Shown: one piece after another, positions 18,135 through 27,535 of the stretch
Position numbering within the stretch: the first letter of the stretch is position 1
How the letters are laid out: the number at the start of each line of letters is the position of its first letter
From: Myxococcota bacterium
Lineage (GTDB): Bacteria > Myxococcota_A > UBA9160 > JAFDET01
Direction of reading: 5' to 3'
DNA: 58,107 nt
Assembly (NCBI GenBank): GCA_028278065.1
Contig: JANQFA010000055.1
Location: 1-58,107, forward strand
Program-made: the position numbers and the translations under genes
Notes under the pieces: generated by a model
Told to the model about the DNA's origin: nothing
Databases searched by the model: none
What the model saw: only the letters and a program-made list of their open reading frames with translations

Positions 18135-18140
18135 GCCGCG

Positions 18141-19736
18141 ATGGGAGCACACGTTCCGGACGCACTGATCGTGGGGGGCGGCCACAACGGGCTGGCCGCT
18201 GCGGCGTATCTGGCGCGCGCGGGCCTGCGCACGCGGCTCTACGAGCGACGCCCCCTCCTCGGGGGGGCCTGCGTCACCGAGGAGCTGTGGCCGGGCTACC
18301 GGGTCTCGCGAGCGGCCTACGTGGCCGGCCTGTTGCGGCCCGCACTGGTGCGCGAGCTGGGGCTCGAGGCCCGGGGGCTGCGCCTGCTGCGCCGCGACCC
18401 GTCATCGTTCACGCCGCTGCGCGACGGGCGGAGCCTCCTGCTCGGGTCCGATGCAGCAGCCAACCACGCCGAGATCGCCGCGTTCTCGGCGCTGGACGCG
18501 CAGCGCTATCCGGACTACGAGGGCTTCCTGGACCGGATCGCGCGCGCCCTGGAACCGCTCCTCGACGTGCGGCCCCCGGACGCGACGCGCCCGCGGCTGC
18601 GCGACGTCGCGGCGTTGGCACGCAGCGGCCTGGCGATGCTGCGCCTGCGCGGCGAGCTGCCGGGTGCCCTCGCGCTCCTGCTCGGTCCCGCGCGCCCCGT
18701 CCTGGAGGAGTGGTTCGAGAGCGAGCCGCTGCGCTCGACCCTGGCGACCGATGCGGTGATCGGGGCGTGGGCGTCCCCGTCCTCACCCGGAACCGGCTAC
18801 GTGCTCTTCCACCACGTGATGGGCGAGACCGGAGGCGCCCGCGGCGTGTGGGCCTACGTGCAGGGCGGGATGGGGGCGTTGTCGGAGGCGCTCGCCGCTG
18901 CGGCTCGCGACGCGGGCGCCGAGATCTGCACCTCCGCGCCCGTCCGTCGCATCGTGGTCGAGGAAGGCCGCGCCGTGGGTGTGGAGCTCGAGGACGGAGT
19001 TTCCGTCGAGGCGCGCTGCATCCTCTCCAGCGCCGATCCGCGGGTCACCTTCCTCGACCTGGTCGGGCGCGAGGCCCTGCCCGACCCGTTCGCGCGCGCC
19101 GTCGGCGCGATCGACTTCCGCAGCCCCTCTCTCAAGATGAACCTCGCGCTCGACCGACTGCCGTCCTTCCCGTCGCGTGGGGGCGACGGCGCGGGCCCCC
19201 ACCATCGCGGCACGATCCACGCGGGTGCCGACGACCTGGACGCACTCGACGACTCGTTCCGCGCCGCCGAAGCGCAACGGCTCCCCGAGCGTCCGATGAT
19301 CGAGCTCACCCTGCCTTCGGTCGTCGACGGGACGCTCGCGCCCGAGGGACACCACGTGGCCTCGCTCTTCGTGCAGCACGTCCCGTGGGACCCGGTCGAA
19401 GGAGGCTGGGACACCTGGCGGGACCGCTTCGCCGACCGCGTCCTCGCCCTCCTCGACGAGGTGGCGCCGGGCTTCTCGGCGAGCGTCCTGCATCGCGAGG
19501 TGCTGGCCCCGCCCGATCTGGAGCGGGTCTTCGGGCTCAGCGGCGGCAACATCTTCCACGGCGCAATGGGCCTGGATCGCCTCTTCGTGCTGCGGCCGGT
19601 CCCGGGAGCGGCGCGCTACGCGACGCCGATCGAGAACCTCTACCTGTGCGGTGCGGGCGCCCACCCGGGCGGCGGCGTGATGGGGGCATGCGGCCGCAAC
19701 GCGGCTGCCGCCGTCCTCGCCGACGGGAGGGCGTGA
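18141..19736 (+). CDS. FAD-dependent oxidoreductase, phytoene desaturase-like (PYROXD2 type)
   Basis: 531 residues. Seen: N-terminal dinucleotide-binding motif IVGGGHNGLAAAAYLARAG with an acidic/basic end ERRPLLGGACVTEE, a second FAD-contacting region with YVQGGMGALSEALAAAARDAG, and the C-terminal LYLCGAGAHPGGGVMGACGRNAA flavin motif (split here for length). This architecture is that of CrtI/PYROXD2-like proteins. CrtI desaturates phytoene, but many relatives act on other substrates or are uncharacterised; no crtB or crtE is nearby, so I do not call it CrtI. The ATG has no Shine-Dalgarno sequence and follows TACAAT. Confidence 0.85.
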   Translation: MGAHVPDALIVGGGHNGLAAAAYLARAGLRTRLYERRPLLGGACVTEELWPGYRVSRAAYVAGLLRPALVRELGLEARGLRLLRRDPSSFTPLRDGRSLLLGSDAAANHAEIAAFSALDAQRYPDYEGFLDRIARALEPLLDVRPPDATRPRLRDVAALARSGLAMLRLRGELPGALALLLGPARPVLEEWFESEPLRSTLATDAVIGAWASPSSPGTGYVLFHHVMGETGGARGVWAYVQGGMGALSEALAAAARDAGAEICTSAPVRRIVVEEGRAVGVELEDGVSVEARCILSSADPRVTFLDLVGREALPDPFARAVGAIDFRSPSLKMNLALDRLPSFPSRGGDGAGPHHRGTIHAGADDLDALDDSFRAAEAQRLPERPMIELTLPSVVDGTLAPEGHHVASLFVQHVPWDPVEGGWDTWRDRFADRVLALLDEVAPGFSASVLHREVLAPPDLERVFGLSGGNIFHGAMGLDRLFVLRPVPGAARYATPIENLYLCGAGAHPGGGVMGACGRNAAAAVLADGRA

Positions 19737-19742
19737 GTCCGA

Positions 19743-19815
19743 CCGCGGGCCGCTCGTCGCCGGCCGCAGGCCGCTCGTCGCCGGCCGCGGGCCGCTCGTC
19801 GCCGGCCGCAGGCTC
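19743..19815. repeat. 21-bp tandem repeat x3.5 in a convergent gap
   Basis: Copies begin at 19743, 19764 and 19785, with a partial fourth at 19806. Each is CCGC(G/A)GGCCGCTCG plus TCGCCGG; copies alternate G and A at the fifth base. They fill almost the whole 82-bp gap between the flavoenzyme stop and the end of the minus-strand TPR gene. Confidence 0.93.
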
Positions 19816-19818
19816 GCG

Positions 19819-20595
19819 CTACTCGTCGAGCGGGTCTTCGAGGCGCGGAGCGGCGGGCAGCGTGATGTCCTCCTCGGGCGGAACCGGGTCGGGCCGGGCG
19901 CTGCGCACCATGCGGATGTAGGTACGCGCGTCGTCGCGGGAGGGATCGCGTTCGAGGACGGCGCGCCACTGCTCGATGGCCTCGTCGCTGCGGCCCAGGG
20001 TGTACAGCGTGAGCCCGAGCTGCACGCCTGCGTCCAGGAGCTGGGGATGCGCGCGACGCACGCGCACCAGCTCGCGGATGGCCCGGTCGGGGTGGCCGGC
20101 GTCGCGCAGGGTGACCCCGAGACGCACGCGGATGTCGTGGAACTCGGGACAGCGGTCGAGCGATTTGCGATAGGCCTCGATCGCCTCGCGCAGCTCTCCG
20201 GCCTCGCGGTAGGCGTCTCCCAGCGCGGCATGCATGTTGGCCAGCTTGCCCCGGGTGGTGGGATCGAGGCGCTCGCCGCTGGCGGGCACCAGGGAGCGGG
20301 CCTCTTCGGTGAGCCGCCGCGAGCGCTCGAAGGCACCCTGGGACTCGTAGACGCTGGAGAGCGCCAGCCGCGCCTCCGCGTAGCGCGGATTGATGCGCAG
20401 GGCCTCCTCCAGGGAGTGCGCGGCCGAGGGGAGGTCGCCTCGGCGTTCGTAGGCGACGCCCAGCATGTAGTGCACGTCGGCCCACTCCCGGCAGGCGGGC
20501 ATCAGCTTCTCGAGCTGCTCCACGGCGACGGAGGCATCGCCTCGCTCGAAGCCGATGCGGCCGAGACGGTAGGCCTCCCGCTGGCGCGGATTCAC
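19819..20595 (-). CDS. Tetratricopeptide repeat protein
   Basis: 258 residues, GTG start 3 bp after the bamD stop. At least five TPR units are visible (for example ADVHYMLGVAYERRGDLPSA, GKLANMHAALGDAYREAGEL, HDIRVRLGVTLRDAGHPDRA, each with the W/L-G-Y-A-P spacing), followed by a short acidic tail. No signal peptide or membrane segment, so cytoplasmic from this start. TPRs mediate protein-protein contacts; the partner is unknown. Coupling to bamD suggests an envelope-assembly or lipoprotein-related scaffold, which is inference. Confidence 0.85.
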   Translation of the reverse strand: MNPRQREAYRLGRIGFERGDASVAVEQLEKLMPACREWADVHYMLGVAYERRGDLPSAAHSLEEALRINPRYAEARLALSSVYESQGAFERSRRLTEEARSLVPASGERLDPTTRGKLANMHAALGDAYREAGELREAIEAYRKSLDRCPEFHDIRVRLGVTLRDAGHPDRAIRELVRVRRAHPQLLDAGVQLGLTLYTLGRSDEAIEQWRAVLERDPSRDDARTYIRMVRSARPDPVPPEEDITLPAAPRLEDPLDE

Positions 20596-20598
20596 GCG

Positions 20599-21390
20599 CT
20601 ACTGCGCCGCGGGGATGAGGTCGGCCGCGGCGTCGGCCACCTCGGTGCCCTCGTAGTTCTCGAGGATCACCTGGAAGATGCGCTCGGCTTCGTCGTCGAG
20701 GCGCATCTCCTGGTAGCAGACACCCAGCTTGTAGAGCGCCTCGGCGTCGAGCCCGAGGCCCGGGAACTCGTTGAGGACGTCCCGGTAGCGGTCGGCGGCT
20801 GACTGGAACTCGTCGCGCTTCATGTAGAAGTCGGCGACCAGCAGGACGCTCTTGCCCAGGCGCGTGCGCAGCTCGCGCCAGATCACCTCGGCATCCTCCG
20901 CCTCGGGAGTGTAGGGATACACCGACATCACCTTGTCGAGGTACTTCAGCGCCTCGCGGGTGGGCCGCTGGTCCCGGTTGGCCGAGCGCGCGCGCTTGTA
21001 GTGGCACATCGCGGAGCGGAGCAGCGAGTAGGGCACCCGCTCGTGGTTGGGATGCAGCTCCGGGAAGTCCTGGTAGTAGGACAGCGCTTCCTCGTAGCGG
21101 GCGTCGTCGAAGTAGGCGTCGGCGATCTTCAGCTCGGCCATCACCGCGTAGTCGCTGTACGGGTAGTTGTCGATCACCTCCTGGAAGGCGTCGATGGCCG
21201 CCTGGTAGTTCTTGTGGCGGTAGAAGGGCAGGATCGGCGAGCCCTCCATGATCTCGACGCCCTTCAGGTAGAGCTCTTCCGCCGACGGCGGATCGAAGGC
21301 GACCTCCTCACCGGGCGACTTCGCGCAGCCCAGGGCCAGCAAGGCGGCTGCGAGGATCGCGACCACGGGTCGGATCGAAGGATGCGTCAC
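20599..21390 (-). CDS. bamD: Outer-membrane assembly lipoprotein BamD (YfiO)
   Basis: 263 residues. BamD is the essential lipoprotein of the BAM complex that inserts beta-barrels into the outer membrane. Seen: lipoprotein signal with LLALGC (Cys22), then five TPR-like repeats (AAIDAFQEVIDNYPYSDYA, EEALSYYQDFPELHPNHERV, YLDKVMSVYPYTPEA, ADRYRDVLNEFPG). The length and the E-E-L-Y-x-K-G start are typical. GTG start with a G-rich stretch upstream. It is served by a well-formed promoter about 85 bp upstream. Confidence 0.92.
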   Translation of the reverse strand: MTHPSIRPVVAILAAALLALGCAKSPGEEVAFDPPSAEELYLKGVEIMEGSPILPFYRHKNYQAAIDAFQEVIDNYPYSDYAVMAELKIADAYFDDARYEEALSYYQDFPELHPNHERVPYSLLRSAMCHYKRARSANRDQRPTREALKYLDKVMSVYPYTPEAEDAEVIWRELRTRLGKSVLLVADFYMKRDEFQSAADRYRDVLNEFPGLGLDAEALYKLGVCYQEMRLDDEAERIFQVILENYEGTEVADAAADLIPAAQ

Positions 21391-21474
21391 GGGAAACCCC
21401 CCAAGATCACGGCCCCGCGGTGGGAGGAACGGGCCCGCGCCGATGGCTACGCCTAGGCACTCCTAACCGCCCGC

Positions 21475-21504
21475 AAGCTACCGAATCCATTGAAGGCGTG
21501 TCAA
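21475..21504 (-). promoter_or_regulatory. Sigma-70-type promoter of bamD
   Basis: On the minus strand TTGACA (21504-21499), 18-bp spacer, TAGCTT (21480-21475). A perfect -35 is rare in this GC-rich DNA. Expected start near 21467, leaving a leader of about 77 bases before the bamD GTG. Confidence 0.7.
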
Positions 21505-21516
21505 TTTTGCTAAGGT
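21490..21516 (+). promoter_or_regulatory. Extended -10 promoter for the small ORF operon
   Basis: TTGAAG (21490-21495), 15-bp spacer, and TGC-TAAGGT (21508-21516), an extended -10. It overlaps the bamD promoter on the other strand. It would start a leader carrying the GGGAGG ribosome-binding site at 21531. Confidence 0.5.
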
Positions 21517-21543
21517 GCGCGGCCCCCCTCGGGAGGATCCTCC

Positions 21544-21732
21544 TTGACCGACTACAACGAAAATCTCCGCTTCGACCGTCGCCTGGCCCGCAGGCGCGGC
21601 TGGATCACCCCGGATGACCTCGCCAGCGCCCTCGACGGGCTTCCCGACGTCTCCGACAAGATCGCCCCCCCCGAGGAGGAGTCCGCCGACGACTCCCCCG
21701 CACCGCCCGCCGATCCGACCGCGGGCGCGTAG
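21544..21732 (+). CDS. Small hypothetical protein, 62 residues
   Basis: Not recognised. TTG start with a strong ribosome-binding site GGGAGG (21531-21536) 7 bases upstream. Sequence features: a basic N-terminal half (FDRRLARRRGWITPDDLASAL) and an acidic, Pro/Ala-rich tail (PPEEESADDSPAPPAD). No signal or membrane segment. It is the first gene of the run leading to ispE, 24 bp before the CDP-alcohol phosphotransferase. The R-x-G-W-I-x-x-x-D-L pattern might be a small helical motif. Confidence 0.65.
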   Translation: MTDYNENLRFDRRLARRRGWITPDDLASALDGLPDVSDKIAPPEEESADDSPAPPADPTAGA

Positions 21733-21756
21733 CGACAACCCCTCGGGAGCGCCGCC

Positions 21757-22410
21757 GTGCTGAAGGAGAAGCTCGGCCAGAAGCTGGACGACTGGGTCCC
21801 CCGGATCCTGCCGTTCGCGTTCAGCCAGCGCCTCTCGCCCTCGGCGATCACGGTGACCGGCACCCTCATCTGTCTGGGCGCCGCCGTCGCCTTCGGCCGC
21901 GGCGAGCTCGTCGTCGGGGGACTGCTGCTCGGCATCGGCGGGATCTTCGATCTGCTCGACGGAATGGTGGCCCGGCGCAACGGATCGGTCAGTCGCTGGG
22001 GCGCGTTCCTCGACTCCACCCTCGACCGCCTGGTGGACATGGCGGTGATGGTGGGGCTGATGTTCCACTACGCGCTCTCCGGCGAGCCGGTACGCGTCGG
22101 GCTGGCCGGCTTCGTGCTCATCACGAGCGTGATGACCTCGTACGTGAAGGCGCGCGCCGAGACGCTCGGATCACCGATCGCGAAGGGGATCTTCGAGCGG
22201 GGCGAGCGCATCGTGCTGCTGATCCTGGGCGCGCTCACCGGCTGGATGGTGACGAGCCTCGTGATCCTGGCCATCGGCGGGCTGGTGACCGCGACCCAAC
22301 GGATGCTGCTCGCCTATCAGTCGCTGGCCGAGCCCGAGCCGTCACTGGGTGGGCCCGAGCCCCTGGGCCGCGAGACCGGGAAGCCCGAGCACGCAGGAGG
22401 GCACGGCTGA
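21757..22410 (+). CDS. CDP-alcohol phosphatidyltransferase
   Basis: 217 residues, GTG start after CGGGAG. Seen: the full family signature DGMVARRNGSVSRWGAFLDS followed by TLD, i.e. D-G-x2-A-R-x8-G-x3-D-x3-D, and six hydrophobic segments. The enzyme moves a phosphoalcohol group from a CDP-alcohol donor (usually CDP-diacylglycerol) at the inner membrane. The acceptor could be glycerol-3-phosphate (PgsA), inositol phosphate or another alcohol; sequence alone does not decide. The hydrophilic C-terminal tail (EPEPSLGGPEPLGRE) is extra. Its stop overlaps the next start by one base. Confidence 0.88.
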   Translation: MLKEKLGQKLDDWVPRILPFAFSQRLSPSAITVTGTLICLGAAVAFGRGELVVGGLLLGIGGIFDLLDGMVARRNGSVSRWGAFLDSTLDRLVDMAVMVGLMFHYALSGEPVRVGLAGFVLITSVMTSYVKARAETLGSPIAKGIFERGERIVLLILGALTGWMVTSLVILAIGGLVTATQRMLLAYQSLAEPEPSLGGPEPLGRETGKPEHAGGHG

Positions 22411-22811
22411 TGTCCGACGAGAAGGAGCGATCGTTCAGCGTCGTCGACAAGCGCCACGGACGCGAGGAGGGAGAGACCGCCGAGGCCGCAGCGCCCGCGC
22501 CGCCGACGGAGGAGGCCGTGCCGCCGGATCCGCCCCCGCCGCACGGCTCCGGGCCGATGCCCGCGATGGACTTCTCGACCTTCCTGATCTCGCTCTCCAC
22601 CTCCGCGCTCTTCCACCTCGGACTCGTGCCCGAGGAGGAGGGCCAGGCGCCCCCGCCGGCCGACCTGCCCATGGCGAAGCAGACCATCGACATCCTCGAG
22701 ATGCTGCAGGAGAAGACCGCGGGGAACGTCAGCGACGAAGAGAAGCACCTGCTCGAGTCGCTCCTCTACGAGCTGCGCATGCGCTTCGTCGAGGCCCAGG
22801 GCGGCTCCTAG
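22410..22811 (+). CDS. DUF1844 family protein
   Basis: 133 residues. The C-terminal half carries DUF1844: MDFSTFLISLSTSALFHLG, then LPMAKQTIDILEMLQEKT and EEKHLLESLLYELRMRFVE. The N-terminal 50 residues are charged and proline rich. The family is small, cytoplasmic and of unknown function, and is common in deltaproteobacteria and Acidobacteria. AGGAGGG at 22396 is its ribosome-binding site, inside the preceding gene. 17 bp separate it from ispE. Confidence 0.82.
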   Translation: MSDEKERSFSVVDKRHGREEGETAEAAAPAPPTEEAVPPDPPPPHGSGPMPAMDFSTFLISLSTSALFHLGLVPEEEGQAPPPADLPMAKQTIDILEMLQEKTAGNVSDEEKHLLESLLYELRMRFVEAQGGS

Positions 22812-22828
22812 CCCGCCAGGGGCTCTGC

Positions 22829-23713
22829 GTGCGGGCGCCCGCGAAGATCAACCTGGGCCTGCGGGTGACCGGTGTCCGCGCCGACGGCTACCACCTGCTG
22901 GAGAGCGTCTTCCTTCCCCTCGACCTGGCGGACGACGTGGAGGTGGCGCTCGGCGAGGGCTCGGGGGTGAGCCTGGAGCTCGTCGACGCCGCCCCGGACG
23001 TGCCCGACGACGCACGCAACCTCGCGGTGCGGGCCGCCGAGGCCTTCCTGGCTGCGACCGGAGTCACGGCGGCGGTCTCGATCCGGCTGCGCAAGCGCGT
23101 GCCGTCGGCGGCGGGGCTGGGTGGTGGCTCCAGCGACGCGGCCTGCGTGCTGCGGGCCCTGTCACAGGCCCGCCCGGGCGCGCTGGCTCCCGAGCACCTG
23201 CAGGAGCTGGCCCTGGGGCTGGGCGCCGACGTGCCCTGGTTCCTCGATCCCCGGCCGGCCCGGGTGCGCGGCGTGGGCGAGCAGATCGAGCCGCTGGAGG
23301 GCTTCCCCGCGCTCTCCCTGCTGCTCGTGAACCCTGGAATTCCCCTAGGCACAGCGGAGGTTTACCGCGCCAGCGACGCCCTGGCAGGCGCGTTGACGGC
23401 CGCCGGCGCGGAGCCTACGATGCGGCCGCTCGCGGCGCTCCTACAGGCCGAGGGCCGGCTCGACCGGGTTCCCAGGGACGAGCTGGAGGCGTGGGTCGGC
23501 AACGACCTGGAGGCGGCAGCCACACGGCTGTGTCCGCCGATCGGACGGCTCCGGCGCGCGCTCTCGGAGGCGGGAGCTCTGGCCGTCGGGCTCTCGGGCA
23601 GCGGGCCGACGCTCTATGGACTCTTCCCGAATCGCGAGGCGGCAAGCCGGGCGCAGGAGAGCTTCGCGCAGCCCGTCTGGTCTCGGGTCGCGGAGACGCT
23701 CCGCTCCCTATAG
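22829..23713 (+). CDS. ispE: 4-diphosphocytidyl-2-C-methyl-D-erythritol kinase
   Basis: 294 residues from GTG at 22829, preceded by AGGGG at 22819. It phosphorylates CDP-ME in the MEP pathway. Seen: APAKINLGLRVTGVRADGYH (N-terminal substrate-binding motif), the GHMP ATP loop PSAAGLGGGSSDAA, and the third motif GLSGSGPTLYGLF. Longer upstream frames only add Arg-rich shadow sequence. It sits directly before tRNA-Gln and prs, a conserved deltaproteobacterial order. Confidence 0.95.
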   Translation: MRAPAKINLGLRVTGVRADGYHLLESVFLPLDLADDVEVALGEGSGVSLELVDAAPDVPDDARNLAVRAAEAFLAATGVTAAVSIRLRKRVPSAAGLGGGSSDAACVLRALSQARPGALAPEHLQELALGLGADVPWFLDPRPARVRGVGEQIEPLEGFPALSLLLVNPGIPLGTAEVYRASDALAGALTAAGAEPTMRPLAALLQAEGRLDRVPRDELEAWVGNDLEAAATRLCPPIGRLRRALSEAGALAVGLSGSGPTLYGLFPNREAASRAQESFAQPVWSRVAETLRSL

Positions 23714-23725
23714 GCTTGGCGGGGC

Positions 23726-23798
<73 letters not shown>

Positions 23799-23818
23799 CG
23801 ACGTACACAGGTTCTTCG

Positions 23819-24757
<939 letters not shown>

Positions 24758-24768
24758 GAGAACCCCCC

Positions 24769-25461
24769 GTGGCCGAGAACGTTCTCAAGGTGGCCCCGCG
24801 CGACGGGCGCGGAAAGGGCCTGGCGCGCAAGATGCGCGTCGCGGGTCGCATCCCCGGCGTCGTCTACGGCCGCGGCAAGGACTCGGAGCCCGTGAGTCTG
24901 GATCCCCGGCTCCTCGAGCGCGCCATCCAGAAGAGCGAGGCGGGCGTCAACACCCTGTTCGACCTGGACGTCGAGGGCGCTTCCGACGGGGAGCGCGTGG
25001 TGCTGGTGAAGGAGCTCCAGCGTGAGCCCGCCAGCGGCCGGCTCCTGCACGCCGATCTGTACGAGGTCGACCTCACGGCCACGGTCGAGGTCGAGGTGCC
25101 CATCAATCTGGAGGGAACTCCGAAGGGCGTCTCGCTCGAGGGCGGCATCATGGACTTCGCTCTCCGCGCCCTGCGCGTGGAGTGCCTGCCGCGGGCGATT
25201 CCCGACGAGCTCGCCCTGGACGTGACGGGTCTCTCCATCGGCGACTCCCTCCACGTGAGCGACATCAGCCTGCCCGAGGGTGTCAGCCTGCGGGACGACG
25301 AAGAGATCTCGGTCGTCTCGGTGGTGGCACCGCGGGTCGAGGAAGAGCCGACCGCCGAGGCCGCCGAGGGCGAAGAGCCGGCCGAAGGCGAGGCCGCTGC
25401 AGCCCCCGCGGAGGCCGATGCCGACAAGGCCGAGGGCGGCGAGGCCAAGGAAGGCGACTAG
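24769..25461 (+). CDS. rplY: 50S ribosomal protein L25/general stress protein Ctc
   Basis: 230 residues, GTG start with TAGGAG upstream. L25/Ctc binds the 5S rRNA loop E. Seen: N-terminal L25 barrel (RKMRVAGRIPGVVYGRG, LVKELQREPASGRLLHADL) and the Ctc C-terminal domain (VEVPINLEGTPKGVSLEGG). The last 40 or so residues are a low-complexity Glu/Ala tail (EGEEPAEGEAAAAPAEAD). Long-form Ctc proteins usually end with a shorter acidic tail. It is followed by pth, as in most bacteria. Confidence 0.94.
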   Translation: MAENVLKVAPRDGRGKGLARKMRVAGRIPGVVYGRGKDSEPVSLDPRLLERAIQKSEAGVNTLFDLDVEGASDGERVVLVKELQREPASGRLLHADLYEVDLTATVEVEVPINLEGTPKGVSLEGGIMDFALRALRVECLPRAIPDELALDVTGLSIGDSLHVSDISLPEGVSLRDDEEISVVSVVAPRVEEEPTAEAAEGEEPAEGEAAAAPAEADADKAEGGEAKEGD

Positions 25462-25494
25462 CGGCGAAGCCGCCGCTCGTCCCCGCGCTGCCGC

Positions 25495-26100
25495 GTGAAG
25501 CTCGTCGTCGGACTCGGGAATCCCGGGCCGGAGTACGCCGACACGCGCCACAACGCGGGCCTCCGCGCTGCGGCGCGCTTCGCCGAGGAGGCGGACATCC
25601 CGCTCGCGCCCGACGAGCGCCTGTACGGGCACGTCGGGCACGGTCGGCACGCCGGCAGGGAGGTCGCCGTGCTGCTCCCCACCACCTTCATGAACCGCTC
25701 GGGCCACGCCGTCGCAGCGGCCCTCGAACGCCTCGCACCGCTCGATCCCGCCGAGGATCTGCTCCTCGTCTACGACGACATCGACCTGCCCTTCGCTCGC
25801 CTGCGCATGCGCCGCCGCGGCGGCTCGGGCGGGCAGCGTGGGGTGGCGCACGTGATCGAGCGGCTGGGCCGCGAGGATCTCCCCCGCCTGCGCTTCGGCG
25901 TCGGGCGTCCTCCGCCCGGCATCACGGCCATCGACTGGGTGCTCTCCCCCTTCTCGGAGCAGGAGCGCGAGGCGCTGCCCGAAGCCCTCGCCGCCGCCGC
26001 ACGGGCGATCGCCGACTTCGTCTCCCTCGGCGTGGATCGAGCCATGAACCGCGCGAACGCACTGCTACGATCCGCCGGCGAGGAGCAGCCGACCGAATGA
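25495..26100 (+). CDS. pth: Peptidyl-tRNA hydrolase
   Basis: 201 residues, GTG start. It releases peptidyl-tRNA after ribosome drop-off. Seen: KLVVGLGNPGPEYADTRHNAG with the catalytic His in TRHN, LLLPTTFMNRSGHAV, VYDDIDLPFARLRMRRRGGSGG, and RFGVGRP. All active-site positions (Asn, His, Asp) are present. Its TGA overlaps the nhaA ATG as ATGA, indicating coupled translation. Confidence 0.95.
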   Translation: MKLVVGLGNPGPEYADTRHNAGLRAAARFAEEADIPLAPDERLYGHVGHGRHAGREVAVLLPTTFMNRSGHAVAAALERLAPLDPAEDLLLVYDDIDLPFARLRMRRRGGSGGQRGVAHVIERLGREDLPRLRFGVGRPPPGITAIDWVLSPFSEQEREALPEALAAAARAIADFVSLGVDRAMNRANALLRSAGEEQPTE

Positions 26101-27470
26101 GTGCGTCCACCCCTACCGATACCCTCGCCGACCGGATTTCGCGTCCCTTCACCCGCTTCTTCGAGATCGAGGTGGCGAGCGCATCGATGCTCTTCGCCAT
26201 GACGGTCCTCGCTCTGATCTGGGCCAACTCGCCGTGGGCGCATTCCTACGAAGAGCTCTGGCACCACTTCGAGCTGGGCTTGTCCGCCGGGCACTGGCAC
26301 TTCGAGATGTCCCTCGGCCACTTCGTGAACGACGCGCTGATGGCGATCTTCTTCTTCGTCGTCGGCATGGAGATCAAGCGCGAGCTGGTGATGGGCGAGC
26401 TCTCGAGCCGACGCAAGGCGATGCTCCCGGTGGCTGGCGCCCTCGGCGGCATGATCGTGCCTGCGGCGATCTACGCGAGCTTCCACTGGGGCGGGCCCGC
26501 GATCCGCGGCTGGGGCGTCCCCATGGCGACCGACATCGCCTTCGCCGTCGCCGCCATGTCGCTCCTGGGCAAGCGGGTGCCTCCGGGGCTCAAGATCTTC
26601 CTCCTCGCCCTGGCCATCGCCGACGACCTGGGCGCCATCGCGGTGATCGCGGTCTTCTACACGGAGGAGCTGTCGCTGGCCAACCTGGCGGCTGCGGCCC
26701 TGGTGTTGACGGCGGTCTACGGGATGAACCGCGCGGGGGTGCGCGCCTTCACGGCGTACTGGGTCGTGGGCGGGGTCGCCTGGTACTTCACGGTGCAGTC
26801 GGGGGTGCACGCGACGATCGCGGGCGTCGCGCTCGGACTGCTCACGCCCACCCATCCGCGCGACAGCCGCGACGCGAGCCTGCTGGAGCGGGGTGGGACC
26901 TGGTTCCGCAAGCTGGTCGACGGCGTGCGCGGAGGCGATGCCCACGGCGCGAGTCGCCACCGGGCGGCACGCGAGCTGCAGCGCATGAGCCTCGATGCCC
27001 TCTCCCCGCTCGACTACCTGGTGAACGAGCTCGACCGCTGGGTGGCGTTCCTGATCATGCCCATCTTCGCCCTCGCCAATGCAGGCGTTCACCTGGACGC
27101 CAGCACCTTCGGCAACCCGGCCACCCAGAAGGTGGGAGTGGCCGTCGCGCTGGGGCTCCTGCTCGGGAAGCCCATCGGCATCACCTTGTTCAGCTGGCTC
27201 GCGGTGCGCAGCGGCCTGGCCTCCCTGCCGAGTGGCGTGGGCTGGGGCGCGCTGGCGGCCACGGGGATGCTGGCGGCGATCGGCTTCACGGTGGCGCTGT
27301 TCATCACCAGCCTGGCCTTCGTCGATCCCACCCACACGGCCGGGTCCAAGATCGGCATCCTGAGCGGCTCGCTGCTGGCCACGGTGCTGGGGGTCACCGC
27401 GCTGCACCGCTCTCTCGCCCCGGCACCTGCCGAGGTTGACCCGGCTATGTCCGGACAAGAAGTGGACTGA
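26097..27470 (+). CDS. nhaA: Na+/H+ antiporter NhaA
   Basis: 457 residues, slightly longer than E. coli NhaA (388). It exports Na+ in exchange for 2 H+ across the inner membrane. Seen: about 11-12 hydrophobic segments, MATDIAFAVAA, and the paired aspartates of the ion site in LAIADDLGAIAVIAVFY. An enlarged hydrophilic loop follows LLTPTHPRDSRDASLLERG and contains HGASRHRAARELQRMS, which accounts for the extra length. It starts within the pth stop codon. Position between pth and a PLP regulator is unusual. Confidence 0.95.
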   Translation: MSASTPTDTLADRISRPFTRFFEIEVASASMLFAMTVLALIWANSPWAHSYEELWHHFELGLSAGHWHFEMSLGHFVNDALMAIFFFVVGMEIKRELVMGELSSRRKAMLPVAGALGGMIVPAAIYASFHWGGPAIRGWGVPMATDIAFAVAAMSLLGKRVPPGLKIFLLALAIADDLGAIAVIAVFYTEELSLANLAAAALVLTAVYGMNRAGVRAFTAYWVVGGVAWYFTVQSGVHATIAGVALGLLTPTHPRDSRDASLLERGGTWFRKLVDGVRGGDAHGASRHRAARELQRMSLDALSPLDYLVNELDRWVAFLIMPIFALANAGVHLDASTFGNPATQKVGVAVALGLLLGKPIGITLFSWLAVRSGLASLPSGVGWGALAATGMLAAIGFTVALFITSLAFVDPTHTAGSKIGILSGSLLATVLGVTALHRSLAPAPAEVDPAMSGQEVD

Positions 27471-27528
27471 TTCGTGCGAATCGGAGCCTGATTGTCTGAT
27501 TGACCGCCAGTCGATCGCCACATAGACT
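27467..27528 (+). promoter_or_regulatory. Promoter and candidate operator of the PdxR-like gene
   Basis: TTGACC (27500-27505), 17-bp spacer, TAGACT (27523-27528), then 7 bases to the ATG at 27536: a good promoter giving a leaderless message. CTGATTG occurs twice (27488-27494, 27496-27502), the second running into the -35, and CTGATTC once at 27467. A perfect palindrome GATTCG-TG-CGAATC spans 27469-27482. Direct repeats near a MocR gene's -35 are typical operator architecture for that family. Confidence 0.65.
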
Positions 27529-27535
27529 CCGCTCC

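Noticed and set aside
18141..19736. Carotenoid biosynthesis cluster
   Set aside because: A single desaturase-like gene and a cleavage-type oxygenase 2 kb apart, with no phytoene synthase or cyclase, do not make a cluster.
21475..21516. A small RNA between bamD and the small ORF
   Set aside because: The AT-rich island is explained by two overlapping promoters; no terminator-like hairpin follows.
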